Shown here piece after piece: positions 1 to 10,206 of a stretch of 64,000 nt of DNA. Below the pieces are notes generated by a model. That model saw only the letters and a program-made list of their open reading frames with translations, was not told where the DNA came from and did no database searches. Source of the DNA: Hemerocallis citrina (taxonomy: Eukaryota; Streptophyta; Magnoliopsida; Asparagales; Asphodelaceae); NCBI GenBank assembly GCA_017893485.1, contig CM030366.1, positions 46,374,283 to 46,438,282 on the forward strand, read 5' to 3'. The translations under genes and the position numbers were made by a program. How positions within the stretch are numbered: position 1 is the first letter of the stretch; each line of letters opens with the position of its first letter.

Positions 1-107
1 GAAGCGTGTGTTTGCATCTCCTTCCTTGATCCATTGCACTCTCGAGCGCTGCCTCCAGTAGATCGCCTCAGCTTTGATAATCTCTTGGAGCTCCGTCTGT
101 ACAGACT

Positions 108-1117
108 TCATTGGCTCAATAGCGCTTGATGAAATTTCAGCCTCAATTTCCAGCTTGAGAAGTCTATCTTGCAATTCCTTTTTAGCTCGCGCAATATTTC
201 CAAAGTTATCATTTCTCCATAATTTGATCCTTCTTTTAAGAAGCGAAAGTTTAGTTGCAAAAATCTCAACCTGATTCCCTTTGCACTTGAAGGAATGCCA
301 CCATTCTTTAACAGCCAGGTGTGAAAGATGGATTGAGTAGCCAAGCTTTTTCAAATTTGAAATAGTTCACCCTTTTAGGGATAACTTGATCATCAAGAAC
401 AATGGGACAATGATCAGAGGCTATTCTCGGGAGCGAATACTGGATGCAGTTTGGAAACAGGACGTCCCACTTCGCTGAAATTAGTGCTCTGTCCAAGCGA
501 GCCATTGTCGGAGCTTCTCTTTGGTTATTCCACGTAAATTTCCTCCCTGAGAGGGGTAAATCAATCAACTCCAAGTCTTGAATGAAGCTGCAAAAAGCTT
601 TCATGTCTCTGTTCGAGCCTCGGCTCTTGGACCTCTCTTCATCTGTCATAGTTACATTAAAATCACCACACAGCACCCAAGCATCTTTTAGGAGTCTCCT
701 ACGCTATTTGATTTCAAAAAAAAAGAGTTCGCGATCATCAAGCTCAAAAGGTGCATATACAGTAGTGACTGACCATTCTCTGGCTGAAATTCTACATTTG
801 AAAGAGGCAGACACAGAAAAAATATCTATCGCTGAGTATGTGCATTCAAGAATCTGATCGTTCCAACCCAAAAGAATACCTCCGCAGCTCCCAATAGAAT
901 CTAACTGGATCCATTTTGTGATACTCATCCCCCCCACAGATGAAAGTTTTTGAGGTCGCGAATTCTTAAGCTTGGTCTCTTGCAGACAGATAATAGAAGG
1001 TGCACAACTCTTGATGCCATCTTTGATAATTGAGCATTTGTTAGGGTTGCCTAGCCCTCGAACATTCCAACTTGCAATCCTCATTTGGAAGAGAAAAACA
1101 CAACATAACACGCACAC
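108..1117 (-). pseudogene. LINE-A ORF2, endonuclease domain (broken)
   Basis: This is the N-terminal endonuclease/exonuclease/phosphatase domain of a plant L1 ORF2, which nicks target DNA to prime reverse transcription. Motifs in order are ASWNVRGLG, IICLQETKL (catalytic Glu), LCGDFNV (Asp/Asn) and SDHCPIV (the Ser-Asp-His signature). The frame is broken near 680-704, between FFFEIK and LCGDFNV, and again near 310-344 after the SDH motif. The downstream reverse transcriptase lies outside the window. The start near 1117 is a few residues upstream of the conserved MRIASWNVRG. Confidence 0.88.
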
Positions 1118-1189
1118 AAAAACAAAGGCAAAAGAACAAGAATGCTATGCAGAATGCTGTTGTTGATCAGGGAGATCAACTACAGCTTT

Positions 1190-3132
1190 CTAGCATTCTC
1201 TTAGCTTAGAAACCGAGTGTGGGCCCAGAGCCTCCACTCCAATTGATGTCGCAACCTCAACAATATCATCATTGGACAGTAGTGCGAAAGGATTTAAATG
1301 TGTGTTGGAAACAGAGGCAGTCGAAGAGGAAGTACCTGAGGCCTTCTTCTTGATAGAGGATGATAAGTGCTTCATAAAAGGCCTGGTACTCTTGAGCTTG
1401 CTAATGGAGCGCGATTGCTTCCCCTTCTTGGAAGGACCCTCTTGGAACCCTAGAGGGGCGGCAGCGAATGAGCTAGCTGTGCGACTAGCAGTTCTTTTCA
1501 ACAGGGAGCGTGTGCGGAAACTTTCAGCCTTGCTGTTGCCTTCATCTGAAGTCCCCAATGCTTCTTTATCAACTTTTCCAACTTCTCTCTGCTCTGAGTC
1601 TTGGAGCGCAACTTCAACAACTGGTTGGATCTTATCAAAAAGGGAAAGAGGCAGAGTGATAGTTTTCCCTTCCCACATCATCTCGCGAAAATCAGCTCTA
1701 GAGCTATCACCAGAGGATTCAACTTCAACGGTGTTGTGCATAACTGCCTTGTCAGCCTGTGGGCCTTCCTCTAGAAGATTGCCAGCTGGCTTTGAAATTG
1801 GTTCTATAATCATGGGGTTTGGCTGCGATGAAGGATCTGCCGTTGATTTCGGTACTAGTGGAAGGATTGGTGCAATCTCCATAGATGACGCTAAATCAAT
1901 CTGATTGGGAGCATTTGAAAAGAATAACATATCAGGAGCTGCATGCGAGGATCGCGCGCCCAATTGTTGCCCCTCCCCCAAATTGCGGGGATTTGAAAAA
2001 TTCTCATCCGCCACGGCCGTGATCCGCTCCCGGCGCTCCACCGTACCCTCACCTCTGTTAACAGCATGGTTAATTGGTCTCCAAAAACTCGTGCTCCCCG
2101 GCTCCGCCGAGGTCCCAGTAGTGAACAATTGGACTCTGCCTGCCTGAACGTCCTCCACTGGGATGGGGTTGCCAAGCAAGAGAACCGGAACATCATGAAT
2201 ATGGGTCTTCTGATCCCAAGGAGTTGCATACTTAACAGTCAAGGACTTTGGCACCATGGTAAGGTCTTCAACCTCAAGAAGAACCAGCGCTTGGTCTCTG
2301 CTCTCAGCGTTCAACATTTCTCGACTGAGGGTGATAAGCTTGCCAAAGCTTTTAACCAAGTGCTCAACCGACTCTCTATTCCACAAGTGGAAGGGGAGAA
2401 GGGGCAAATTAACCCAAATGTAAGAAGGCTTCGGCCTCAACCTTGCCCCGAACTCAGCGACCATGGTGAAAAAGTCGCATTGAAACCAGAAAAATTAAAG
2501 ACCCCCTCGGCGATCGCCGCTTCTGCCTCAGTCACGGTCGGGAATTGAACATGATAAACACCATCACTGACACGCTTGAGCGTCCACCAAAAACTTCTCC
2601 TTCCCCACGAAAAATTGAATGCATGTTCAAGGTCCTTCGTTGGGGGAATCCGTCGTGGGTTGATTAGATGGAGAAATGCACTCGCATACAGTGTTGATAG
2701 GGCTTGGGTAATGGCATTGTTGTTGGGGAGTACGACCTCCAGCGTCTCTGGCCTGTTGTAGAGAGGGCAATCCCGCGCCTTATGTCCGAACTTCTTGCAG
2801 TTAAAGTAGTGAAAGCCCAGCTTTCTGCATTCCGCTGCCAGATGGTCACCGTCGCCACATTTGAAGCATCTCATTTCCATCTTCCGCGGCGTTGAACGGC
2901 GTGCAGGGCGTCTCCAAAAAGAGGGTTTTGTGGGGAAAATGGTGGTGGGTTTTGGTTGAAAATATGGCTTTGGGTTGGAGAGAGAGGGATTGTTAATGGC
3001 GGTGGGATGTGAAGTGACATTTTGAGGGGGGATTTTGGACGGTAGTGGGGGGTGGTACAGGGGATCGAAGAGGCAGTTGGGGAAGGTAATGATGGGGGGG
3101 TCTGCGTGGGGGGAGTTGAAGCACCTGAGCAT
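1190..3132 (-). pseudogene. LINE-A ORF1: zinc-knuckle / DUF4283-like RNA-binding protein (broken)
   Basis: Two overlapping frames (2437-3132 and 1190-2464) make up one L1 ORF1, broken by a frameshift near 2455. A proline-rich N-terminus is followed by one complete CX2CX4HX4C knuckle (starting CFKCGDGDH) and a second that has lost its first Cys (FNCKKFGHKARDC). After these comes a DUF4283-like segment (VSDGVYHVQFPTVTEAEAAI ... YIWVNLPLLPFHLWNRE), then a long Ser-rich, basic tail. ORF1 proteins of this family coat the LINE RNA. The knuckles precede the DUF4283-like part, the reverse of the more usual plant order. ORF2 starts about 70 bp downstream. Confidence 0.82.
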
Positions 3133-3175
3133 AGGATCTGCTCAGGTCCCGAGGGAAGGCAGCTTCTCTCCTTAC

Positions 3176-3179
<4 letters not shown>

Positions 3180-3227
<48 letters not shown>
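3180..3227. repeat. (CT)n microsatellite
   Basis: About 24 uninterrupted CT units, read as GA on the minus strand, in the 5' leader of LINE-A. The run of Arg-Glu codons in open frames across it is an artefact. Confidence 0.97.
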
Positions 3228-3231
<4 letters not shown>

Positions 3232-3289
3232 TTCTCTTCGAGGTTACCTCTTATAAGAGATTTCTGTTCTTTTTTCACCCCTAACTCTT

Positions 3290-3590
3290 TCTATATTTAT
3301 AAATTCACTCTTTCTAACGGGAATACTTCTAGGTCTATTCTCTCGTAATTATCTTTGATAGGAGCAACATTTACTATGTTTCGTATTTGCTCATTTCTAA
3401 TCTTATCCTTCCTAGTTTTACCATAAATCCATCTTAGCATCCTCATCTCCGCTATATTCATGTTTTGATCATGTTGTTTTCTTGTTGTCCAACACTCTAC
3501 TTCATACATCATTACTGGTCTAACAGTCATTCTATAAATTTTTTCCTTTAACTTCAAAAATATACGTTTGTCACACATAATATCACTAGC
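3290..3590 (-). pseudogene. RTE-type LINE reverse transcriptase, C-terminal fragment
   Basis: The minus-strand frame contains MCDKRIFLKLKEKIYRMTVR, ECWTTRKQH, EMRMLRWIYGKTRKDKIRNE and VAPI. This is the conserved C-terminal block of plant RTE-type reverse transcriptases. Only about 95 residues remain and the frame decays after VAPIKDN. Such 5'-truncated 3' ends are typical RTE debris. It is a different family from the adjoining L1 element. Confidence 0.8.
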
Positions 3591-3629
3591 TCTTCTTCAC
3601 TTAAGCCACCTTGCTTAAGTGGATAGCCA

Positions 3630-4290
3630 AATATGATTAACTAAAATGTGAAAAACCAAATATTCATATGGAAAAAGGTTTCATAGAAACAACAAGAAAA
3701 CTATGCATTATTTAGCTGCTTAAGTTTTCTGTCTGAAAATCCATTGAACATTCAAAAATTATATTATATGATTAACTGGATAGATTAATAAACAGTATAG
3801 GAATTAGAATGGAAATTAATATCACAATATCAAAATTAGATCAAATCGCTAGATTCATTGAAATATAGACATCCAAATATAAGTCTTTTCATGTTCATAT
3901 CATAAAATTCATAACAGAACCAAAGTGGACTCATGTAACCAATATCAAAACTTCTTTTAATATTGCACCGAATAGATTTATTTTAATATTGCATTGAATA
4001 GATTTAGGGGAAAGGATGAATTTGACATTAGTTAAATAAAAGAAGACAGGTACCTAATTTCATCTACTGCATTAAGGAGGGACACAGAGAAATTAGAATT
4101 AGAATAGAGAATGTATAGGGAGGGAAGAGTAGTTATAGTTTTCCATTTGTCCTACTAATTAGTTATAGTTTCCACTTCTTGAGGATATATTCAAGAGACC
4201 AATTCAATAGTATCATAAGTCAGCCTTATAAATAAACGGCTAAAATTAAATGAGTCAAGTGAAGTCTGATCCAAACCATTATGCATGTTC
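3630..4290. repeat. Tandem duplication, copy 1 (gene lost)
   Basis: Diverged sequence colinear with the flanks of the RING gene. Bases 3630-3740 resemble 4590-4700, the region just 3' of the gene (shared core CTATGCATTATTTA). Bases 3780-4280 resemble 5690-6140, its upstream region (shared ATAGACATCCAAAT, TTCATAACAGAACCA, CTACTGCATTAAGGAG). Between the two blocks only ~40 bp remain where copy 2 holds the gene. I see no coding sequence here. Confidence 0.7.
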
Positions 4291-4589
4291 ACCCAAATGC
4301 AACCCTACAATTCAATAGGTTATTTGGATAAACTCCACCCAAACTTACCTTCTTTATCCCAAAGAGCCAAAACAAAACCCTATAAGAGTGGAAAAAGTTT
4401 GTAAAAAAAGACAGAAAAAAATAAAGCCAAACAAAACAAAGCAAAACAAAACAAAACAAGAGCCTCTACTCTTATTTATCCCTAATTTGCACTACTATAA
4501 TATAATTTTTAACAATAGTCTAACAACGATAACTATTATTACAATTTATAGATTGCCAAATTGTTCTTGAAAATAATAAGATGATTAAC
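4291..4589. other. AT-rich intergenic spacer
   Basis: Between the two duplicated blocks. It contains an A-rich stretch with AAACA repeats at about 4420-4460. No gene or element is recognised. Confidence 0.5.
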
Positions 4590-6140
4590 TGAAATAAAAA
4601 ATGAAATTTATTCATATGAACTTGGATGTTACAATCATAAAAACAACAAGAGATCTATGCATTATTTAACTCATTAAAGATTTAAACTGCCTACAAGATA
4701 TAACCTTAGATTATTTTGAGTACCCTTTGCAGAATTCGAGCAGTTCTATCTAATCATTATATCTTATAAATGGACCTCCATGAGTTATCTGCATCCAGAC
4801 ATCAACCCCTCTTACTTCAGGTTGTCTGGATAGAGAGCTTTGATATTCATGCATTGAGTTGCCAGCCCTTTTTCCTTTCGGTCTTGGAGGAATCTCTATA
4901 AGCTGTTGTTCTTCTTCTTCATTCTTCTTCTCTATTTCAGCTTCAGGATCCGCACTTCCATAAATCGGTATTAGAGTGGCTTCGCTCACCTTCCCTTTGC
5001 ACACAGGGCAGTCTTTGTGATAATCAGGTAGTTGATATAGCCACTGATAAAGACATGACCAGCAAAACAAATGACCACAAAAAGTGACTACAGGTTCTTT
5101 AGCCACTTCAATGCAGATATGACATTCGAAAAGAGAACGACCACTGAGATTATTTTCTTCTTTTCTGCTCTCTACTTTAGAAGGTTTGATGCTAGCATTT
5201 TTCCTTTCCTCAGAATTTTCCGACCTTCTAGCTCTCTTTATCCTACGTATAAGCAACTCTGGGTCAGGTGAATATTGTAAATCCGAATTTGATCGAGTTC
5301 TCACCATCTCTCGATGATATTTCGTATCTGATAGTTTGGAAATACTGAAGTTATCGAGTAATATGTTGTTACCTGTTCGAGACAAGGATTCATATATAAT
5401 TGAAAATTAGACTTCACAAATGTGCAATAAAATTGAAATTGTTGATGTTTCTTCTTTTTTTTCTTATATATGCATCAAGATTAAAAAGTTATGCATAGTT
5501 AGAGAATAGTTGTTTTGAGAAATCATCAATGGCAATGAATAATGGAAGTGGAAATGGTAAGATCTGAGGAGAACAGAGTATTTAAGATCCATCATCTCCA
5601 CTATAACCTAAATAAGACCCAAAAAAATTAGTTCTTAGAAATTTTAGGGAACCCTCTTATGTTTGATGTCTAAAAATCCTTTTAAGATTAAAAAAATGAT
5701 ATAATTAGCTTGCTAGATCAATTAAAAATATAGGCATTAATATGAGATTTTAAAATCACTAAATTAAATCAGATTAAATGTCTAGATCCATTAAAATATA
5801 GACATCCAAATGAGACTCTTTTTTAAAGTCCATGTAATTCATAACAGAACCAGGGTTCACAACTTACAACCAAACCAATACCTCTTTTAAGATTGCATTG
5901 AATAAATTCTGGGAAAAAGGATGACTTCGGCATAAAGTAAAGAATAGTGGTACCTGTTTTCTTCTACTGCATTAAGGAGATACACCTAGAACAGAGAATG
6001 AAGAGGATGGAAGAGTAGTTATAGCTTTCTATTTTTTTCCTTCCCACTTATTGAGGAATATTTAATAGACTAATTCATAGTTTCACGAATCACCCTTATA
6101 AATAGATGGTTAAGATTAAACGAGCTTGGTCAAGTTGGAT
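4590..6140. repeat. Tandem duplication, copy 2 (carries the RING gene)
   Basis: The gene-bearing partner of copy 1: 3' flank 4590-4700, coding region 4750-5307, upstream region with matches to copy 1 from about 5690 to 6140. Bases 5310-5690 contain no other coding sequence. A TATA-like CTTATAAATA lies on the plus strand in the shared upstream block and does not define a minus-strand promoter. Confidence 0.7.
4750..5307 (-). CDS. C3HC4 RING-finger protein, RMA/RNF5-like E3 ubiquitin ligase, no membrane anchor
   Basis: A 185-aa protein from the first ATG at 5307; the frame is open upstream to 5385 but has no ATG there. A basic N-terminus (MVRTRSNSD ... RRIKRARR) precedes a RING at about residues 60-107: CHIC, then TFCGHLFCWSC, then CPVCK. 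That gives C3HC4 with all eight zinc ligands. The RING and the following LIPIYG closely match plant RMA ligases, which ubiquitinate ER proteins. An acidic stretch (KKNEEEEQQ) and IPPRPKGKR follow, also family-like. The usual C-terminal transmembrane anchor is missing: the protein stops at GPFIRYND. It is therefore a short soluble paralogue or a 3'-truncated gene. It is the only candidate host gene in the window. Confidence 0.65.
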   Translation of the reverse strand: MVRTRSNSDLQYSPDPELLIRRIKRARRSENSEERKNASIKPSKVESRKEENNLSGRSLFECHICIEVAKEPVVTFCGHLFCWSCLYQWLYQLPDYHKDCPVCKGKVSEATLIPIYGSADPEAEIEKKNEEEEQQLIEIPPRPKGKRAGNSMHEYQSSLSRQPEVRGVDVWMQITHGGPFIRYND

Positions 6141-6231
6141 GTAACCGAATATGCCTCCTTGACCCTTATAAACTTAAAATCCTACGCTTTTAAATGATTT
6201 GTGAAGACCATTATAATTAACACTACTTCAA

Positions 6232-6240
6232 TGAAATTTT
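6232..6240. repeat. 9-bp target-site duplication of the MULE, left copy
   Basis: TGAAATTTT immediately precedes the left terminal inverted repeat. The same 9 bp occur at 10578-10586 after the right one. Nine bp is the normal Mutator duplication length. Confidence 0.92.
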
Positions 6241-6614
6241 GAAAATTCTGCCGAAATGCCCCTGTTTTTGAAAATAATTAGCGAACTACCCTTGTTTCGA
6301 AAACATTTAGCCATTTGCTCTTGTCTGTGACACGTCAGCAACAAACGTTAATGGGAATCACGGCATCAGCTAATTGTATGCCGTTATTCCCAATAACGGC
6401 ATCTGTATTTGAGAAAATTGTCATGCTGCCGTTATTCCCAATAACGGCATTGGTTAATTTTAGTATAGAACTATATTGTATCAACATTAGCTCGAGATTG
6501 GAAAGCAAAAAAGAAATGAACTGATGCCGTTATTCCGGAGAACGGCATCGTTTGTACTGATGCCGTTTTTCAGAATAACGGCATCAGTTATAAACTTTTT
6601 GCACTAATCCCTAT
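6241..6614 (+). repeat. MULE left terminal inverted repeat with internal palindromes
   Basis: Starts GAAAATTCTGCCGAAATGCC and ends near GCACTAATCCCTATA. It contains repeated dyads built from ATGCCGTTATT / AATAACGGCAT: a perfect one at 6378-6402 (11-bp arms, 3-bp centre), another at about 6425-6450, and two imperfect ones at about 6522-6550 and 6559-6588. These are plausible transposase-binding sites; that role is inferred. Confidence 0.9.
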
Positions 6615-6842
6615 AAGCGTAACCCCCTTTCTTCTCCCCTTTTCTTCCCCTTCTGATTTGTAAAACGCATCTCTCCCACATCACCCCTTTTACCCACAAA
6701 ACCTAGATCTCATAATCAAAAATTTTCAACCATTTGAGTCCAATAAAATTCCATACATCCTAATTCCTCACTCCCACTCTCATTTTCAGTCTTCCTCATC
6801 AACGAATATTTTGCCGGTGGTTTTTTCGGTATCATTTGAAAG

Positions 6843-6939
6843 GTATTATCATACTAACCTTATGTTTGATTTTTATTTCAAAGATTCATCACATTTTGAG
6901 TAGTGAATGATTTGGATATGTTTTAATTTTTATGCATAG
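6843..6939 (+). other. Predicted 5'-UTR intron of the transposase gene
   Basis: GAAAG|GTATTATC at 6843 and a T-rich tract ending TGCATAG at 6939 fit plant splice sites. The start codon follows 2 bp after the acceptor. Confidence 0.5.
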
Positions 6940-6941
6940 GT

Positions 6942-9485
6942 ATGGAATTTGATATCCCTATATGGTTATATTTTGGGGGTGAAGTAATTAAGGATCCAAA
7001 AATTGGATATTCTTATAGTGACGTTGATCCTGTAATTATTTGGGCTACCCCCAATTTTGGTTACTCACAATTAACAGATAAGATATATGAAGTAACCAAT
7101 TGGGACAGAAGTGAAATGACTTTGAGATTGAGAGCCCGTTATTCTGCTGGTAAAGGGGATAGGCAGTACTTCATGTTGGTACCCATAGACAGTGACAGTT
7201 CTCTGAGGTCTGTCCTGCTTAGGACACTTCATCCAAGTTGTAGTTGGAATATAGTTGAGTTATATATTGATCAAACGAGGCTTCCAAATACTACAAGAGT
7301 TGTTATCGACGGTCCAAGGCCAACTAGGATTCTAAGACCATCTGAAGAGTCACACGTAAGGATTTCTAATACTGTTGGAGATACTAGCACAACTCCAACG
7401 GAACCTGTTTCCTCCGAATACGAGCAGCTACATCCGACCCCATTGCCACAAAATTTTTTGGTAGCTGGCATTGCTTTGACAGACTTTGATAACGCCATTG
7501 TAAATAACGACTTGGTAGAAGAGGAAGAAGATGAGGTACGCGGTCTCGAGGATGATGATGAGGAGATCGCCCTTGAAGCTCCAGTTGTTGATGCCAATGT
7601 TCATGTGCCAGTTGTTGATGCCAATGTTCATGTGCCGGTTAACAATGCCCGCGTGTTGCCAAGTCAGGACACAGGTCCAGCTATGCGTGGATCGCAGTCA
7701 AGCGAATGGATGTCCCGTGCCACCGTACATGAACATGACCAGTCTTCCATTGGGTCTTCCAACTTGGATGAACTCTTCATAGGTCAAAGATTTCCATCCA
7801 AAGATGCTCTACAACATCAAGTAAAGATGTATGCCGTGAAGAACCACAGGGAATTCGTGACGGTAAAATCAGATCGTAGTCTGTACCATGTGAAATGTAA
7901 ATATGCTCCCATCAACCATTCAGCCGAGCAGATTGCAGAAAATCCATCACTTCAAAATGTAGTCGGTTGTCCATGGCGCTTGCGTGCAATTATTCCCAAA
8001 GGTCGTGATTATTTTGTGGTGAAACAACTTGAAGGTGTACACACATGTGTGAATCCTACATTGACTCAGGATCACAGCAAAATTGACTCGACGGTTGTAT
8101 CGATGCTGATAATAGATACTCTGAGGGAACAACTCACAGTAACACCAAGAGCCATAATTGGGCAGGTGAAGGGTAGGCTCCAATACACAATATCATATTG
8201 GAAAGCTTGGAAGGCAAAATATAAAGCAATTGAGAAACTATATGGTTCTTTTGAAACAGCGTACACTAAATTACCATACCTACTCAATGCAATTCAAGCT
8301 TCGAATCCGGGTACGGCTGTACAGTGGGCGAAGACTACGACTGGGCCGGGTATAGAAACATTTAAGAGTGTTTTTTGGTCATTCGGTCCTTCGATCGAAG
8401 GATTCAAATCATGTAGACTAGTTATAAGTGTTGACGGTACTCATTTGTACGGAAAATACAAAGGCTGTTTGTTGATTGCGGTTTCACCAGACGCAAACGG
8501 TAGGTTGTTTCCGTTTGCATTTGCACTTGTTGAAGGTGAAAGTATAGAAACATGGACATGGTTCATGAACTGTATTCGGTGCTATGTGACAGATCGTGAA
8601 GGTCTTTGCGTCATCTCGGATCGACATGCCGGTATTTTATCAGCAATGGGAAATGAGTTTGGCACGTGGAGGGAACCTTTTGCATATCATCGGTATTGTA
8701 TGCGGCACCTTGCTAGCAATTTTTATAAAAAATTTGGTTCGAAATTTTTGATGAATAAATTAAAGGTAATTGCTAGTGAAAATCAGTGGAGAAAGTACGA
8801 GGAAAAGATGGCACAACTTGAAGCTAGCAATGCTGATGCGGCTAATTGGGTTAAGGAGAAAGCAATTGAGAAGTGGGCACTTACTGCGGATGGTGGGCGT
8901 AGATATGGTATTATGACAACAAATCTGTCCGAAGTGTTCAACTCGGTTCTAAAAGGTGTTCGTAGCTTACCTGTCACCGCAATTGTAGAACAGATATTTT
9001 TCCGTCTGAACATGTATTTCACCGACCGCCGTGAGGCCGCGCAGACACTTATCGCTGAAGGTAAACTATGGGCACCACGAATCCAGGATCTTATTGATGC
9101 CCGGCGTGAAAAATCAAATTTACATGAGGCCATAATGTTCAATAATCGCGATGGTGTCTTTGGGGTGAAAACGGGTATTAGGATGGACGGTGGATATCAA
9201 AAGGGTGGGCATTGGCATACGGTGGACCTAGAAGGCCGAACTTGTACATGTGGGAAATTTCAATTGTTCCACGTTCCATGCTCTCATGTGTTAGCGGCAT
9301 GTGCTTCCCGGGCGCTTGATTATCAACCGTACATAGATCCTTTCTACTCTACAAACTCGTTAGCAAAAACATGGGCACCATCTTTCAATCCTTTCCTAGA
9401 CGAATCTTATTGGCCTACCCAAAGGCATGACCTTGTGCATCCTAAAACTCATCTTCTCCACATCTCTGGTCCAAACGGCCTGTGA
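6942..9485 (+). CDS. MURA-type transposase, 847 aa
   Basis: Cuts and integrates the element. About 115 N-terminal residues resemble the PB1-like module of plant MULE proteins. An acidic, low-complexity linker follows, with a duplicated VDANVHVPV from a 27-bp tandem repeat near 7585-7640. The MuDR DNA-binding domain starts near residue 278 (LFIGQRFPSKDAL ... CPWRLRA). The MULE catalytic domain has Asp in SVDGTHLYGKYKG (~497), Asp in VISDRH (~559), the C2H motif YHRYCMRH (~585) and a candidate Glu in TNLSEVFNS (~664). A SWIM zinc finger (CTCGKFQLFHVPCSHVLAAC) lies near 768-787. The usual basic or zinc-knuckle tail is replaced by a short novel C-terminus (HISGPNGL) in the zone overlapped by the antisense fragment. 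The frame is intact. Confidence 0.93.
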   Translation: MEFDIPIWLYFGGEVIKDPKIGYSYSDVDPVIIWATPNFGYSQLTDKIYEVTNWDRSEMTLRLRARYSAGKGDRQYFMLVPIDSDSSLRSVLLRTLHPSCSWNIVELYIDQTRLPNTTRVVIDGPRPTRILRPSEESHVRISNTVGDTSTTPTEPVSSEYEQLHPTPLPQNFLVAGIALTDFDNAIVNNDLVEEEEDEVRGLEDDDEEIALEAPVVDANVHVPVVDANVHVPVNNARVLPSQDTGPAMRGSQSSEWMSRATVHEHDQSSIGSSNLDELFIGQRFPSKDALQHQVKMYAVKNHREFVTVKSDRSLYHVKCKYAPINHSAEQIAENPSLQNVVGCPWRLRAIIPKGRDYFVVKQLEGVHTCVNPTLTQDHSKIDSTVVSMLIIDTLREQLTVTPRAIIGQVKGRLQYTISYWKAWKAKYKAIEKLYGSFETAYTKLPYLLNAIQASNPGTAVQWAKTTTGPGIETFKSVFWSFGPSIEGFKSCRLVISVDGTHLYGKYKGCLLIAVSPDANGRLFPFAFALVEGESIETWTWFMNCIRCYVTDREGLCVISDRHAGILSAMGNEFGTWREPFAYHRYCMRHLASNFYKKFGSKFLMNKLKVIASENQWRKYEEKMAQLEASNADAANWVKEKAIEKWALTADGGRRYGIMTTNLSEVFNSVLKGVRSLPVTAIVEQIFFRLNMYFTDRREAAQTLIAEGKLWAPRIQDLIDARREKSNLHEAIMFNNRDGVFGVKTGIRMDGGYQKGGHWHTVDLEGRTCTCGKFQLFHVPCSHVLAACASRALDYQPYIDPFYSTNSLAKTWAPSFNPFLDESYWPTQRHDLVHPKTHLLHISGPNGL

Positions 9486-9632
9486 TCTGTGGTCTTCTTG
9501 CAGAAACAGAACTGTAGGATCTAATGGACCCGGATGTCCCCGTGGTCCAAATGAAGGCGTAGAAGAAGCACCAACACCATGCGAAGAAGATGGTTGTGCA
9601 GGATCCATTGGCCTGTACACATTGACAAACAC
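9396..9632 (-). pseudogene. Plant mobile domain (PMD/MAIN-like) N-terminal fragment, antisense to transposase 3' end
   Basis: The minus-strand frame reads MDPAQPSSS ... GPLDPTVLFLQEDHRSQAVW (MDPA starts at 9608). The GPLDPTVLxLQxxHRSxAVW block matches the start of plant mobile domain proteins, a family found both in host genes (MAIN/MAIL) and in MULE and gypsy elements. Only this first part is present; the conserved core is absent. The last ~90 bp overlap the transposase coding end in antisense. It could be a remnant of a second, convergent MULE gene or a captured host exon. Confidence 0.55.
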
Positions 9633-10206
9633 TAATAAACAACATTTTCGGTATAAAAAATGAGAGCATGAGCAATCTTAGGAGTAGTAATTAAGTGTAT
9701 TAGAAAACGGGAAAACATATAATCTACAAAACTTAACATCTTGAAGACATTGGACTGGTTTACTTGGTAGTAATTAAGTGTATTAGGACCTTCAAAACCC
9801 CTACTTCAAAATAAAGTACTTCAATATTTCAGCATTTGTGCTTCTCAAAAATTCAACTCATAGTAAACCCTACTTCGATAACAATACTTCCAAAATTACT
9901 ACTTCAATAACCCTATTCTACAATATTAGTACTATACTACATAATAAAACAGTCAAAATCAACTATACAAAATACAAATTAGGGGTTTTTGGTTACTTAC
10001 AAAGATTTGGGATTCGTAATGAGAAGGAACTTTGGATGAAGGATTGAAGAGTCTACTCCGAAATAGAAGTCAATGACTCTGGATGAAGGATTTTTTTTTA
10101 GATCGTCTAGGGTTTTCGTCTAGGGTTTTCGTCTAGGGTTTTCTGTTTGGAAATGAAGAAGGAACGAGCGGAAGAGAAAGGGGGAAGAGGAAGGGTTTTT
10201 TCGAGT

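Larger units (their letters stand above)
1..3278 (-). mobile_element. LINE-A: L1-type non-LTR retrotransposon, 5' part, runs off left edge
   Basis: Read on the minus strand, the order is a GA-rich 5' leader, an ORF1 with zinc knuckles and a DUF4283-like domain, then the start of ORF2 with an apurinic endonuclease domain. The reverse transcriptase should lie to the left of base 1. Both ORFs carry frameshifts or stops, so this is an inactive copy. The 5' end is placed near 3278 because recognisable sequence stops there; no target-site duplication was found. Confidence 0.85.

Noticed and set aside
5308..5385. Upstream extension of the RING protein to 5385
   Set aside because: The frame is open but has no ATG (TTG only), so the ATG at 5307 is preferred.
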